A stretch of 64,000 nucleotides of DNA from contig NZ_CP107899.1 of assembly GCF_036013915.1 (NCBI RefSeq), positions 7,468,001 through 7,532,000 of the forward strand. The letters are read 5' to 3'. The translations under genes and the position numbers were made by a program. This stretch comes from Streptomyces sp. NBC_00464 (lineage in GTDB: Bacteria; Actinomycetota; Actinomycetes; Streptomycetales; Streptomycetaceae). This document shows, piece by piece, positions 52,359-63,850 of the stretch. The notes under the pieces are model-generated. The model saw only the letters and a program-made list of their open reading frames with translations, was not told the origin of the DNA and did not search any database. The first letter of the stretch is position 1, and each line of letters begins with the position of its first letter.

Positions 52359-53840
52359 ATGTGGCGTGAACCGGAGAACCGGCCCGGCCCCGGGGAGGGG
52401 CACCGGCACCGGAGAACCGCGACCCGTTTGGGTGCAGTGGTGGTGGCGTTCGTGCTGGGGGTGTGGGGCCTGTTGGCCGGTGGTGCGGTGTTTCCGGCTG
52501 CTGCTGCCGAGCTGCCGGCTGCGGGCGGGGTGTACCAGCTGGCGGTGACGAAGAGCGGTAAGTGCATTGACGTACCGGCTGCTTCGACGGCGAACGGTGC
52601 GTTGCTTCAGCAGTGGGGTTGTACGGCCGATTCGCCGTGGCAGCAGTTCACTCTCGCCTCGGCGGGCTCGGGTTCGTACCGGCTCGTCAATGTGCACAGT
52701 GGTAAGTGTGTGGACGTGCCGGACTTCTCCACGGCGAGCGGTGCCCGGCTTCAGCAGTACAGCTGTGCGGGGCAGACCAATCAGATGTGGACGCTGACCG
52801 CGAGCGGGTCGGGCACGTATCAGATCGTCAACGTGAACAGCGGTCTGTGCATCAGTGACCAGGGCGCCTCGACCACCAACGGCACCGCGATCATCCAGGA
52901 GACCTGCACCGCCAACAGCAACAAGCAATGGGCCTTCAAGCCCGTCTCCGGCACCCGCGACACGGTCGCCGCCGACGGCACGGGCACGTACACCACGGTG
53001 CAGGCGGCGGTGGACGCCGTGGGCACGGGCAACGCGAGCCGCGTGGTCATCACCATCAAGCCGGGCATCTACCGCCAACCCGTGAAGATTCCGGCCGACA
53101 AGCCCTTCATCACCCTCCAGGGCTCCGGCGATTCCCCCGACGACGTCCTGCTCGTCGGCAACCGCAACGCGGGGGACTACGGCACGGCGGGCAGCGCCAC
53201 CGTTGTGGCACTCGGCCACGACTTCGCCGCGACCAACCTCACCATGTCCAACGACTTCGACGAGAACAGTTCGGACACCGGCGACCAGGCCCTCGCGCTG
53301 TATCTCGACGCCGACCGCGCGGTCCTGGACGACGTACGCCTCCTCGGTGACCAGGACACCTTCCTGGTGAACAACAACGCCCGCGTCTATGTATGGAATT
53401 CGTACGTGGAAGGCACGGTGGACTTCATCTACGGCGGCGGGATCGCCGTGTTCCACAACAGCCGGATCCACGAGAAGCGGACCACCGGCGGCCCGATCAC
53501 CGCGGCCAGCACCCCGGCCGAGCGCGCCTACGGCTTCCTCTTCTACAAGTCGTCGGTCACCGGGGCCGTCGCGGGCACGACCCAGCTGGGCCGGCCGTGG
53601 CGTCAGGACGCCCAGGTCCTCTACCGCGAGTGCACCCTGTCCGCGGCCGTAGCCACCGGCCAGCCGTGGACGAACATGTCCACGAGCACCTGGCAGAACG
53701 CCAGGTTCCGCGAGTACCGCAACACCGGCGCCGGGGCCACCGTCAACGGCAACCGCCCGCAGCTCGCCGACGCGCAGGCGGCCTCGTACACCCCGCAGAA
53801 GTACCTGGCGGGCACCGACGGCTGGAACCCCGTCCGATGA
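52359..53840 (+). CDS. Secreted pectin methylesterase (CE8) with N-terminal ricin-type lectin domain
   Basis: 493 residues from ATG 52359, with GAAGGAG seven bases upstream. A signal peptide ends near A50 (PAAAA). A CBM13/ricin-B lectin of three repeats occupies ~55-195 (KSGKCIDVPAAST, HSGKCVDVPDFST, NSGLCISDQGAST, with QQW/QQY/KQW closings). The CE8 domain follows: GDQAL (Q310), GDQDTF with D333, EGTVDFIYG with D355, and LGRPWR with R412. These are the catalytic residues of pectinesterases. It demethylates pectin outside the cell, preparing it for lyase cleavage. The first ~175 codons are nearly identical to those of the lyase gene that follows 44 bp later. Confidence 0.93.
   Translation: MWREPENRPGPGEGHRHRRTATRLGAVVVAFVLGVWGLLAGGAVFPAAAAELPAAGGVYQLAVTKSGKCIDVPAASTANGALLQQWGCTADSPWQQFTLASAGSGSYRLVNVHSGKCVDVPDFSTASGARLQQYSCAGQTNQMWTLTASGSGTYQIVNVNSGLCISDQGASTTNGTAIIQETCTANSNKQWAFKPVSGTRDTVAADGTGTYTTVQAAVDAVGTGNASRVVITIKPGIYRQPVKIPADKPFITLQGSGDSPDDVLLVGNRNAGDYGTAGSATVVALGHDFAATNLTMSNDFDENSSDTGDQALALYLDADRAVLDDVRLLGDQDTFLVNNNARVYVWNSYVEGTVDFIYGGGIAVFHNSRIHEKRTTGGPITAASTPAERAYGFLFYKSSVTGAVAGTTQLGRPWRQDAQVLYRECTLSAAVATGQPWTNMSTSTWQNARFREYRNTGAGATVNGNRPQLADAQAASYTPQKYLAGTDGWNPVR
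52420..52942 (+). repeat. Duplicated 523-bp signal/lectin module, copy 1
   Basis: Codes for the end of the signal peptide and the whole ricin-type lectin of the pectinesterase. It matches 53901-54423 base for base at a constant offset of 1481 with only about seven to ten differences (for example GACTTCTCC against GACTATTCC). The identity ends sharply at GGGCCTTCAAGCC, the border to the catalytic domain. Confidence 0.9.
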
Positions 53841-53884
53841 CACCGACTTCGTCGTTCCCGACGGCCGAGAAGAAGGAGCAGAAC

Positions 53885-55336
53885 ATGGCAGGAAGCAGAA
53901 CGACCCGTTTGGGTGCGGTGGTGGTGGCGTTCGTGCTGGGGGTGTGGGGTCTGCTGGCCGGTGGTGCGGTGTCTCCGGCTGCTGCTGCCGAGCTGCCGGC
54001 TGCGGGCGGGGTGTATCAGCTGGCGGTGACGAAGAGCGGTAAGTGCATTGACGTACCGGCTGCTTCGACGGCGAACGGTGCGTTGCTTCAGCAGTGGGGT
54101 TGTACGGCCGATTCGCCGTGGCAGCAGTTCACTCTCGCCTCGGCGGGCTCGGGTTCGTACCGGCTCGTCAACGTGCACAGTGGTAAGTGTGTGGACGTGC
54201 CGGACTATTCCACGGCGAGCGGTGCCCGGCTTCAGCAGTACAGCTGTGCGGGGCAGACCAATCAGATGTGGACGCTGACCGCGAGCGGGTCGGGCACGTA
54301 TCAGATCGTCAACGTGAACAGCGGTCTGTGCATCAGTGACCAGGGCGCCTCGACCACCAACGGCACCGCGATCATCCAGGAGACCTGCACCGCCAACAGC
54401 AACAAGCAATGGGCCTTCAAGCCGGCCGGGAGCGGCAGGGTCTGGTCCGACAAGGCGGACGGGTTCGCCTCGACTGGCGGCGGGACCACGGGCGGGGCGG
54501 CCGGGAGCACCGTCACCGTGACCACCTACGCCGACCTGGTCAAGTACTCCACCGCCTCCGCCCCGTACGTCATCAAGGTCGCAGCGGCCGTCACGGCCAG
54601 CCCGTACGGGCACGAGATTCCGGTGACGTCCGACAAGACGATCGTCGGCGTCGGCACGAAGGGCGAGATCGTGCACGGCGGCTTCTTCCTGGGCACCGGC
54701 GTCCACAACGTGATCATCCGGAATCTCACCATCCGCGACGCGCAGATGACCGACGACGACCCGGACGACAAGGTCTACGACTACGACGGCATCCAGATGG
54801 ACACCGCCGACCACATCTGGATCGACCACAACCGGATCGAGCGGATGAACGACGGTCTCATCGACAGCCGGAAGGACACCAGCTACCTCACCATCTCCTG
54901 GAACGTCATGGGCTCGGAGAACAAGGCGCTCGGCATCGGCTGGACGGACAACGTCACGGCCCGGATGACCATTCACCACAACTGGATCCACGACACCAAC
55001 CAGCGCAACCCGAGCATCGACAACGTGGCGCTCGCCCACCTCTACAACAACTACCTCCAGAACGTCACCTCCTACGGGAACCTGTCCCGTGGTGCCTCGA
55101 AGACCGTGGTGCAGAACAGCTACTTCGAGAACGTCGCCAACCCGTTCAACGTCGACACCTCGGCGGCGTCCCTGACGCAGTCGGGCAGCATCATGGTCGG
55201 CTGCACGGGGAAGCAGGTGACCAACGGCACGACGTTCGACCCGGGCAGCTACTACTCCTACGCCCTCGACCCGGCGAAGGACGTCCCCACCCTGCTCAAG
55301 CAGTACGCCGGACCGCAAGCCTCCATCGGCGGCTGA
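53885..55336 (+). CDS. Secreted pectate lyase (PL1) with N-terminal ricin-type lectin domain
   Basis: 483 residues from ATG 53885, with AAGGAG upstream. The signal peptide and lectin (residues 1-~180) are almost the same as in the pectinesterase. From ~181 the PL1 parallel beta-helix runs to the end: VHNVIIRNLTIRD, DYDGIQMDTADHIWIDHNRI with calcium-type aspartates and the vWiDH motif (D314, H315), and TNQRNPSIDN with the catalytic-type R374. It cleaves polygalacturonate by beta-elimination outside the cell. With the esterase 44 bp upstream it forms a likely two-gene operon for pectin. Confidence 0.94.
   Translation: MAGSRTTRLGAVVVAFVLGVWGLLAGGAVSPAAAAELPAAGGVYQLAVTKSGKCIDVPAASTANGALLQQWGCTADSPWQQFTLASAGSGSYRLVNVHSGKCVDVPDYSTASGARLQQYSCAGQTNQMWTLTASGSGTYQIVNVNSGLCISDQGASTTNGTAIIQETCTANSNKQWAFKPAGSGRVWSDKADGFASTGGGTTGGAAGSTVTVTTYADLVKYSTASAPYVIKVAAAVTASPYGHEIPVTSDKTIVGVGTKGEIVHGGFFLGTGVHNVIIRNLTIRDAQMTDDDPDDKVYDYDGIQMDTADHIWIDHNRIERMNDGLIDSRKDTSYLTISWNVMGSENKALGIGWTDNVTARMTIHHNWIHDTNQRNPSIDNVALAHLYNNYLQNVTSYGNLSRGASKTVVQNSYFENVANPFNVDTSAASLTQSGSIMVGCTGKQVTNGTTFDPGSYYSYALDPAKDVPTLLKQYAGPQASIGG
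53901..54423 (+). repeat. Duplicated 523-bp signal/lectin module, copy 2
   Basis: Second copy of the module at 52420-52942, here in the pectate lyase gene. Differences are mostly silent third-position changes, so the copies were either duplicated recently or are kept alike by gene conversion. Confidence 0.9.
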
Positions 55337-55397
55337 GCCCCACCGGCACCCTGCCCGCCCGTCTCCCGCGTCCGCGGAAGGCGGGCGGGTGTGGGGC
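55337..55397. terminator. Imperfect long hairpin between lyase and cysteine-desulfurase-like genes
   Basis: GCCCCAC...CACCC..GCCCGCC (55337-55360) pairs with GGCGGGCGGGTG..GTGGGGC (55379-55397) with small bulges. It lies between two convergent genes and can end transcription from both sides. Confidence 0.6.
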
Positions 55398-55402
55398 CGG
55401 GG

Positions 55403-56620
55403 TCAGCCGCGCGGGGTCTGCGCCAGGAAGGCCGCCAGACCCTCCAGCAGCCGGTCGGTGTCCTCATCGCTGCTGTACGGGGCCAGGCCGATCCTCAGCC
55501 CTCCCGCGTCGCCGAGCCCCAGATGACGCGAGGCCTCCAGGGCGTAGAACGAGCCCGCGGGCGCGTCGACACCGTGCTCCGCCAGGAACCGAGAGGCGTC
55601 CGCCGCCGACCGTCCCGGGAAGGTGACCAGCAGCGTGGGGGTGCGTACGGCCGCGCGCGAGTGCACGACGACGCCGTCGAGAGCGGACAGACCCTTCTCG
55701 ATACGGAGCCGCAGGGCGTCCTCGTGGGCCTCGATCTCCTCGAAGGCCGCGGCCAGCCGCTCCCGGCGGGTGCCGTCGACGCCCGCAGCGAGCGAGGCGA
55801 GGAAGTCCACCGCGGCCCGGGCCGCGGCCAGGAACTCGTACGGCAGGGTGCCCAGCTCCAGTCGCTCCGGGACCGCGTCGGTCGACGGCAGCAGCTTGTC
55901 GGGCCGCAGGGTCTCCAGCAGTTCGGGGCGGCTCGCCAGTACGCCCATGTGCGGGCCGAGGAACTTGTACGGGGAGCAGACGAGGAAGTCGGCGCCGAGC
56001 GCGTCCAGCCGGACGGAGGCGTGGGCCGCCAGGTGCACGGCATCCACGTGCAGAAGGGCGCCTGCCCGGTGGACGATCTCCGCGATCGCCGGGAGGTCGG
56101 GACGGGTGCCGATGAGGTTGGACGCCCCGGTGACAGCGACCAGGCGGGTCCGCGCGGACAGCACCTCGGCGAACCTGGCGGGCAGCAGCTCCCCGCTGTC
56201 CGGCTCGAAGTCGACCCACCGGACCGTCGCGCCGACGGCCTCCGCCGCCTGCACCCAGGGGCGGATGTTGGCGTCGTGGTCGAGACGGCTGACCACTACC
56301 TCGTCCCCCGGCCCCCAGCCCTTGGCCAGGGTCCGCGCCAGGTCGTACGTGAGCTGGGTGGAACTGCGTCCGAACACGATGCCACGAGGCTCCGCGCCCA
56401 CCAGGTCCGCGAGCGCCGACCGCGCCCCGGTCACGATCGCCTCCGCGTTCCGCTCGCCCTCGTTCTGCGTGCCCCGTACGGCGAGCGGGCGGGACAGGGC
56501 GTCCACGATCGCGTCGATCACCGGTTGCGGAGTCTGGGTGCCACCGGGCGCGTCGAAACGGGCCGACCCGGCAGTCAGGGCCGGAATCTGCGCGCGGAGC
56601 GCTGGAACGTCGAGGGGCAT
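55403..56620 (-). CDS. Cysteine-desulfurase-like PLP enzyme (class V aminotransferase)
   Basis: 405 residues from ATG 56620, with CAGGAGAA upstream. Fold type I PLP enzyme: LDHDANIRPWVQAAEAVGAT, LVAVTGASNLIGTRPDLPAI, LLHVDAVHLAAH with the PLP-ring aspartate, and DFLVCSPYKFLGPHMG with the Schiff-base lysine K219. It belongs to the 'cysteine desulfurase-like' (SufS/CsdA-related, VC1184-type) branch. The mobile catalytic cysteine loop of true desulfurases is not obvious, so the substrate may be different. It is a single gene, cytoplasmic, divergent from the VOC gene. Confidence 0.85.
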   Translation of the reverse strand: MPLDVPALRAQIPALTAGSARFDAPGGTQTPQPVIDAIVDALSRPLAVRGTQNEGERNAEAIVTGARSALADLVGAEPRGIVFGRSSTQLTYDLARTLAKGWGPGDEVVVSRLDHDANIRPWVQAAEAVGATVRWVDFEPDSGELLPARFAEVLSARTRLVAVTGASNLIGTRPDLPAIAEIVHRAGALLHVDAVHLAAHASVRLDALGADFLVCSPYKFLGPHMGVLASRPELLETLRPDKLLPSTDAVPERLELGTLPYEFLAAARAAVDFLASLAAGVDGTRRERLAAAFEEIEAHEDALRLRIEKGLSALDGVVVHSRAAVRTPTLLVTFPGRSAADASRFLAEHGVDAPAGSFYALEASRHLGLGDAGGLRIGLAPYSSDEDTDRLLEGLAAFLAQTPRG

Positions 56621-56818
56621 GCGCGTTCTCCTGGGCATGAGCGAGGCTGGACCTGGACGGCCCGGGGGCGGCGGCTGCGGCTCCCGAAGGCGATCCTGCC
56701 CTGTGCGTGTACAGGGCACGCGGCCGGGGCGCCGACTGCGGTGTCGCCCGTTTCGTTGACGGAGGAATCGGCGCGATCCGGTGGTGCGGCCGGCGTTGCC
56801 TGGGGCAGGCTCATCTCC

Positions 56819-57205
56819 ATGATCTCGGTAGTGCAGAACATTGCGATCGATTGTGCGGATGCCTACGCCCTGGCTCGGTTCTGGAGCGAGGTGGTGGGAT
56901 GCCCACTGCATCCGGAGGACGAACCGGGTGCGGTGGAGACCGAGGTGATGCTGCCGGTGGGTCCGCTGCTGCACTTCAACCAGGTACCGGAGCCGAAGAC
57001 GATCAAGAACAGGGTGCACCTGTGCCTGCGTCCGACGAGTTCTCGCGAGGAGGAGGTTGCGCGGCTGCTGGGTATCGGCGCCACCCTTGTCACTGATCGC
57101 CGGGAACCCGACGGCGCCGGCTGGGCGGTCCTGGCGGACCCTGAGGGCAATGAGTTCTGCGTGCTCCGCAGTGAAGCCGAGCGGGCGGCGATGCCCCCGT
57201 CCTGA
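56819..57205 (+). CDS. VOC (glyoxalase/bleomycin-resistance) family protein
   Basis: 128 residues from ATG 56819. The paired beta-alpha-beta-beta-beta units of the VOC superfamily are seen in VQNIAIDCADAYALARFWSE, GPLLHFNQVPEPKTIKNRVH and GAGWAVLADPEGNEFCVL. It has the form common in Streptomyces (glyoxalase-like domain, often misnamed glyoxalase I). Histidine and glutamate residues that could bind a metal are present (HFNQ, VHLCL, EFCVL), but no substrate can be named. It is divergent from the PLP enzyme gene across ~200 bp. Confidence 0.85.
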   Translation: MISVVQNIAIDCADAYALARFWSEVVGCPLHPEDEPGAVETEVMLPVGPLLHFNQVPEPKTIKNRVHLCLRPTSSREEEVARLLGIGATLVTDRREPDGAGWAVLADPEGNEFCVLRSEAERAAMPPS

Positions 57206-57215
57206 GGTGGCCGAG

Positions 57216-57249
57216 GGCAGGCCGCTGCGCCGGTGTGCAGCGGCCTGCC
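57216..57249. terminator. 13-bp perfect hairpin between VOC and DUF4139 genes
   Basis: GGCAGGCCGCTGC (57216-57228) pairs exactly with GCAGCGGCCTGCC (57237-57249) around an 8-base loop. It is placed between two convergent stops, so it is likely a two-way terminator. Confidence 0.75.
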
Positions 57250-57253
57250 GGCC

Positions 57254-58822
57254 TCAGAGCCCGGTGACCTTGGCGCTCGCCGACAGCTCGTAGACCAGGG
57301 TCACCGTGCGCCGGCCGCCGGGCGGAAGGGCGACGTCCCAGCGGGCGATGCCCTCGGCGTCGATCACGTCGGGTGGCGGGGAGCAGGATTCCTTGTGTAC
57401 GCGTATGTTCACTGCCGCGACTTCGGAGACGGGGACGCGCTCCCGAAGCGCGACCACCCGGTCGCCGTGCTCGCCGGGGGCGGAGAACCGGGACAGGTGC
57501 AGCCGGACCGTGCGAGTGACCACGGTCCGCTGGGTGAGGGCGGCCACGTCGCGGGACTCCGTCGCGCGGCGGACCACCCGGTAGTCGTCGCGGCTGCCGA
57601 AGGCCAGTTCGGCAGGGGCGCCGGGGGCGGTGAAGTCCAGGGTGCCGCGGCCGCTGAATCCGTTGCCGCGGACCAGGTCCACAGGTCCGGCGAGCAGCGC
57701 GTGGCCGGACAGGTTGTCGAACCGCACCACCTGGGTGACCAGGGGAGACAACTCCGGTGAGCAGGCGTACTCGCTGGGCGCGGTCGCCGTGAACGCGGAG
57801 AGGCGCACCCGGTGGGCGCGGCCGTCACCGGGTACGGAGACCGGTGTGGGGGACTTCAGCACCCGCGCCTCGCCGCCGTCGTCCACCCCCGGCAGCCCGA
57901 GCACCGAGGCCGGCCCGAGGTCTCCGATCTCCTCCTCGCGCAGTTCGACGTCGACCGTGCGGCGCTCCGCCGCGGAGCGGTCCTTGAGCGTCAGCCGGTC
58001 CTCGTCCAGCCGTGGCGGCTCGGCGGCCAGTGCCGAGCGGGCCGTTGACAAGGTCAGCCGTACGCCGGACCAGTCCTCACCGGTGCGCTGCCAGACCATC
58101 GCGTCGGTCTCCAGGGTCAGCGAGTCCCCTTCGAGCACGGCCCGGTAGGCGGGGCGCCACAGCGCACACGGGGTGAGGTGGCTCAGGCGCAGCCCGACGG
58201 GCCCGGCGACCGCGGCCTCCACGGTCAGCTCGATATGAGCGACCAGCTCGGCCGGTTCCTCCTCCGAGAGATGCAGTGTTCGCCGGACGTCCGTGAGTTC
58301 GGCGGTAAGAGAGGTCAATCGGGCCTCCAACGCGCGGAGTTGCTCACCGTGCGTGTCGCGCTCGGTGTCGACCCGGTCCAGCTCGTGGGCCCAGCGCTCC
58401 CGCTCCGACTCCCCGGATCCGGCGCCTTCGCCGATCTCCCGCAGCAGATCGGCGGCGAGGCGGCCGAGCAGGTCCAGGCGGGCGTGGAGCCGGTCGCGTC
58501 GCTGTCCCAGGGCCAGTTGCTCATCTTCGAGGGTGTGTACGCGCCGGCGCAGAGCGGAGTCGTCGGCCGTGGAGGACGACGGATCGCGCGGCGTCCAGCT
58601 ACGGACGATCCGCACGTCGAGCACGGTCGCGGGGTGATCGGAGGCCAGCTCGGCATGGAGGGTCCGGTCGACGGCCAGCGCACTGACCGGCCCCAGACGC
58701 AGCCGCTGGACCCCGGCCTCCAGGTCGAGCACGGCGGCGCGCTCGACGTGGGCGCGATCCTCCAGGCAGGTGACGGCGGTGACGGGAAGGGCGACCGGGT
58801 TCGGCTTCGGTTCCGTGGACAT
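57254..58822 (-). CDS. DUF4139 (mucoidy inhibitor-like) protein, second of a tandem pair
   Basis: 522 residues from ATG 58822, nine bases after the stop of the partner gene. N-terminal DUF4140-type beta-domain (VTCLEDRAHVERAAVLDLEA), a long coiled-coil stretch at ~95-190 (DDSALRRRVHTLEDEQLALG, RALEARLTSLTAELTDVRRT), then the DUF4139 domain (LTPCALWRPAYRAVLEG, VWQRTGEDWSGVRLTLSTAR) to the C-terminus (LPPGGRRTVTLVYELSASAK). The function is unknown; some members are called mucoidy inhibitor A. No signal peptide, so cytoplasmic. Confidence 0.82.
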   Translation of the reverse strand: MSTEPKPNPVALPVTAVTCLEDRAHVERAAVLDLEAGVQRLRLGPVSALAVDRTLHAELASDHPATVLDVRIVRSWTPRDPSSSTADDSALRRRVHTLEDEQLALGQRRDRLHARLDLLGRLAADLLREIGEGAGSGESERERWAHELDRVDTERDTHGEQLRALEARLTSLTAELTDVRRTLHLSEEEPAELVAHIELTVEAAVAGPVGLRLSHLTPCALWRPAYRAVLEGDSLTLETDAMVWQRTGEDWSGVRLTLSTARSALAAEPPRLDEDRLTLKDRSAAERRTVDVELREEEIGDLGPASVLGLPGVDDGGEARVLKSPTPVSVPGDGRAHRVRLSAFTATAPSEYACSPELSPLVTQVVRFDNLSGHALLAGPVDLVRGNGFSGRGTLDFTAPGAPAELAFGSRDDYRVVRRATESRDVAALTQRTVVTRTVRLHLSRFSAPGEHGDRVVALRERVPVSEVAAVNIRVHKESCSPPPDVIDAEGIARWDVALPPGGRRTVTLVYELSASAKVTGL

Positions 58823-58830
58823 GGGGTGAG

Positions 58831-60909
58831 TCAGCTCCTGCGGTTGCCGCCGACCAGGGCCTTGCCGGTCGGGATGCGGATCTCGTAGCCGCCGTCGAGA
58901 GCGGCAGTGGCGCCTGCGGGCAGATCCAGCCGCCAGAGCCGGGTGCCCGGGGCGTGCCGGTCCGGGCCCGCGCCGTCGTCGGGTGCGGTCCAGTCGGCCC
59001 GTTCCTCGATCCTGACGTCCGGTTCGGAGGTGACCGGCACCCGCTCGTGGACCTCCACGGTGACGGGCCTCGCGAGCCGGTTGGCCAGCTCCACGTGGAC
59101 GCGGTGGTCGAGCACGGTGGTGTTGTTGCGCAGACCCGCGGTCGACTCGTGCACGCTCGTACGGTGTGTCACCCGGATGCCCTCGGCCGGCCCGAGCCCC
59201 ACCCGGCGGACACCGCCGGGGGCCAGCGTGGGCAGCGCGGTGGTCAGCAGGAACTCGTCGTCGACGGTGACCTCCACCGGGCCCGCCAGCAGCGCCTGGT
59301 CGGTGGCGTTGGAGAGCAGCAGCGTGGCGTACACGACCTGCTCCACGGACGGAACGCAGAGGTACTCGGTGCGCAGTCCGACCGGGATCTCGCCGACGGT
59401 GACGGTGTGCCAGGTGCCGTCCGACGGAATGTCGGCGCGCGCGGTGGCATCGAAACGGTGGTCGAAGGATCCCGCCGACTCGCGGGGCCGCACGGCCTGT
59501 CCGGGCAAGGGCAGCGAGGCCACCGACTCGGCGCGGCGGCGGTACTCGGCCGCCACCGGGTCGAAGGAGGATCCGGGGAACAGTCGGCCTCTGCGACCAC
59601 CCTGCTCTTCCGGGCCGCACAGCGTGAGGGCGGCGTAGTCGAGCTCGGCGCCGCTCGGCTGCGGCGGGCCGGCCACCGGGGCCGGAGGGGGCGGCGCGGC
59701 CATTCCGGGAGCCGGGGGCGCGGGGGCGTCTGCGACGGGGCTGCCGCCGGATCGCGTCCTGTTGCGGGGCAGGCCTGTTGCCGGCTGCGCGAGGGCAGGC
59801 ATCCCGCTGCCGTAGGCCGCCGGCGGAGCGCCGCCCGGCGCCGCCGGCATCGGCGGGGGAGGCGGCGGACCGGGACGGTACGCGGATCCGCCCGCTGCGC
59901 CCACGGGTGCGGCGCCGGCCCCGACAGCCACGGGTCCGGTGGTCCTCTCCGGGGCGGGGCCCGCCGCGTCGTATCCGCTGAACAGGTCGACGAGTCCCGC
60001 CGGGGGTTCGCGCCAGCCGGAGGGCGCGGGGGCGGGCTGACTGCGGCCGATCCGGACCGAGCGGAGCCTCGGCAGGTCGGTGCGGCGCCGAAGGTCGGCG
60101 GTGGCCAGGGCGATACGTACGCCGGTCCAGTCCTCGCCCGTCCGCTGAGCGACCGAAGCACGCAGCACCAGCCGGCCGCTGCCGTCTCCCTGACGGTGAG
60201 CGAGGCGGTACGCAGGCACCCAGACAGCGCCGGGTACCCCGTATTCCAGCTCCAGTTCCACCTCGGCGCCGCCCGCGGCACCGGCACCGTCGAGCGTCAG
60301 GAGTGCGCAGACCGTGGTCTCCACGTGCGCTGACGGCGCGTCGGTGGAGCCGCGCTCGAACCTGTCCGTGGCGACCGTGAGCTCGTGCTCGGCGGTGCGC
60401 AGCGCCTCCTCCAGCTCGGCGAGGCGGTCGTGCAGCCCCGTCAGCCGCTCGTCGACGAAGTCGGCGAGCCCCAGCCATGCGTCGACCGGGGTGCGGCGGT
60501 GCGGGTCCTCGCGTTTGCGGGCAGGCGGGACCGGGTGAAGAGCCCTGACCTCCTCGATCACGCTCAGCTGTCGGTCCCGGCGTGCCCGCGCCGCGGCGTA
60601 CGCGTCGCTCAGCCGCTCGTATGCGCGCCGCAACGTGTCCGGCGCGTCCGCGCCCGGCAACTCGGCCTCGACTTCCACCCGGGCCTCGGTGACCCGCACC
60701 CCTGGGGCGCCCACGACCTGGACCCGCAACGAGCCCGGGTCCAGCGACCGGGGCAGCCCCGTCACCCGCACCCGGCCGTCGGACGGCACGCCGCCCCGGG
60801 CCAGGCGGCGGCAGAGCGCGCCCTGTGCGTACACCACGACGGAATCGAGGGTCGATCCCCACCTCTGTGCTGCTTCAGCCGTCATGCGCTCCGCCCCCGC
60901 CGCGTCCAT
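58831..60909 (-). CDS. DUF4139 (mucoidy inhibitor-like) protein, first of a tandem pair, with Pro/Ala-rich insert
   Basis: 692 residues from ATG 60909; ATG 60885 (GGCGGAG just upstream) is an alternative. DUF4140 part (DSVVVYAQGALCRRLARGGV), a coiled-coil segment (RLTGLHDRLAELEEALRTAE), and the DUF4139 part (VPGAVWVPAYRLAHRQG, AQRTGEDWTGVRIALATADL) ending in LPAGATAALDGGYEIRIPTG. A ~130-residue Pro/Ala/Gly-rich insert (PGPPPPPPMPAAPGG...) interrupts the second domain. It forms an operon with the following paralogue; the two probably form a heteromer. Function unknown. Confidence 0.82.
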   Translation of the reverse strand: MDAAGAERMTAEAAQRWGSTLDSVVVYAQGALCRRLARGGVPSDGRVRVTGLPRSLDPGSLRVQVVGAPGVRVTEARVEVEAELPGADAPDTLRRAYERLSDAYAAARARRDRQLSVIEEVRALHPVPPARKREDPHRRTPVDAWLGLADFVDERLTGLHDRLAELEEALRTAEHELTVATDRFERGSTDAPSAHVETTVCALLTLDGAGAAGGAEVELELEYGVPGAVWVPAYRLAHRQGDGSGRLVLRASVAQRTGEDWTGVRIALATADLRRRTDLPRLRSVRIGRSQPAPAPSGWREPPAGLVDLFSGYDAAGPAPERTTGPVAVGAGAAPVGAAGGSAYRPGPPPPPPMPAAPGGAPPAAYGSGMPALAQPATGLPRNRTRSGGSPVADAPAPPAPGMAAPPPPAPVAGPPQPSGAELDYAALTLCGPEEQGGRRGRLFPGSSFDPVAAEYRRRAESVASLPLPGQAVRPRESAGSFDHRFDATARADIPSDGTWHTVTVGEIPVGLRTEYLCVPSVEQVVYATLLLSNATDQALLAGPVEVTVDDEFLLTTALPTLAPGGVRRVGLGPAEGIRVTHRTSVHESTAGLRNNTTVLDHRVHVELANRLARPVTVEVHERVPVTSEPDVRIEERADWTAPDDGAGPDRHAPGTRLWRLDLPAGATAALDGGYEIRIPTGKALVGGNRRS

Positions 60910-60921
60910 GGTCAGCGAATC

Positions 60922-61371
60922 CTACGCCCGGGGCCGACTGCTCGTCGGCGTCACCGAGGAGGGGCCGCAGCCCGGGCACAGGCCCCGGTAGGTCACCTCC
61001 GCCGCGGAGACGGTGAAGCCGAACCGTTCGGACTCCGGCAGTTCCGCCAGGAGATCGCCGGCGGGATGGACGTCCCGGATGATGCCGCAGCCGGAGCACA
61101 CCAGGTGCTGGTGGGGGTGGTGGGCGTTCGGGTCGTAGCGCTTGGCGCGGCCGTCGGTGGCCACCTCGGTCACCTCGCCCAGCGCGACGAGCTCGCCGAG
61201 GGTGTTGTACACGGTGGCGCGGGATATCTCCGGCAGCCGGGAGGTGGCGCGTGCGAGCACTTCGTCCGCGGTGAAATGGACGTGTTCGCCGGCGAGCACC
61301 TCGGCAACCACCCTGCGCTGAGCGGTCATCCGCCAGCCACGTGCGCGAAGCCGTTGCAGCAGGTCACTCAT
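60922..61371 (-). CDS. Fur-family peroxide repressor (CatR/FurA type)
   Basis: 149 residues from ATG 61371. The winged helix (RGWRMTAQRRVVAEVLAGEH and LPEISRATVYNTLGELVALG) is followed by the metal-binding half: HHPHQHLVCSGCGIIRDVHP and a C-terminal CPGCG, giving two CxxC pairs for structural zinc. It is divergent from katG, the usual arrangement for a peroxide-sensing repressor of catalase. An operator-like palindrome lies in the katG promoter. Metal-catalysed oxidation by peroxide would release it. Confidence 0.9.
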   Translation of the reverse strand: MSDLLQRLRARGWRMTAQRRVVAEVLAGEHVHFTADEVLARATSRLPEISRATVYNTLGELVALGEVTEVATDGRAKRYDPNAHHPHQHLVCSGCGIIRDVHPAGDLLAELPESERFGFTVSAAEVTYRGLCPGCGPSSVTPTSSRPRA

Positions 61372-61431
61372 GCCCACCAGCCTAACTGTGCGTTGTCCGA
61401 CGAATGGATCCGTACACGCCTGTCGTTCGTA

Positions 61432-63841
<2,410 letters not shown>

Positions 63842-63850
63842 GCGTGACAT

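Noticed and set aside
58831..60862. Upstream half of the frame 57254-60862 as part of the second DUF4139 protein
   Set aside because: It is Arg-rich out-of-frame reading of the first DUF4139 gene; the real start is ATG 58822.
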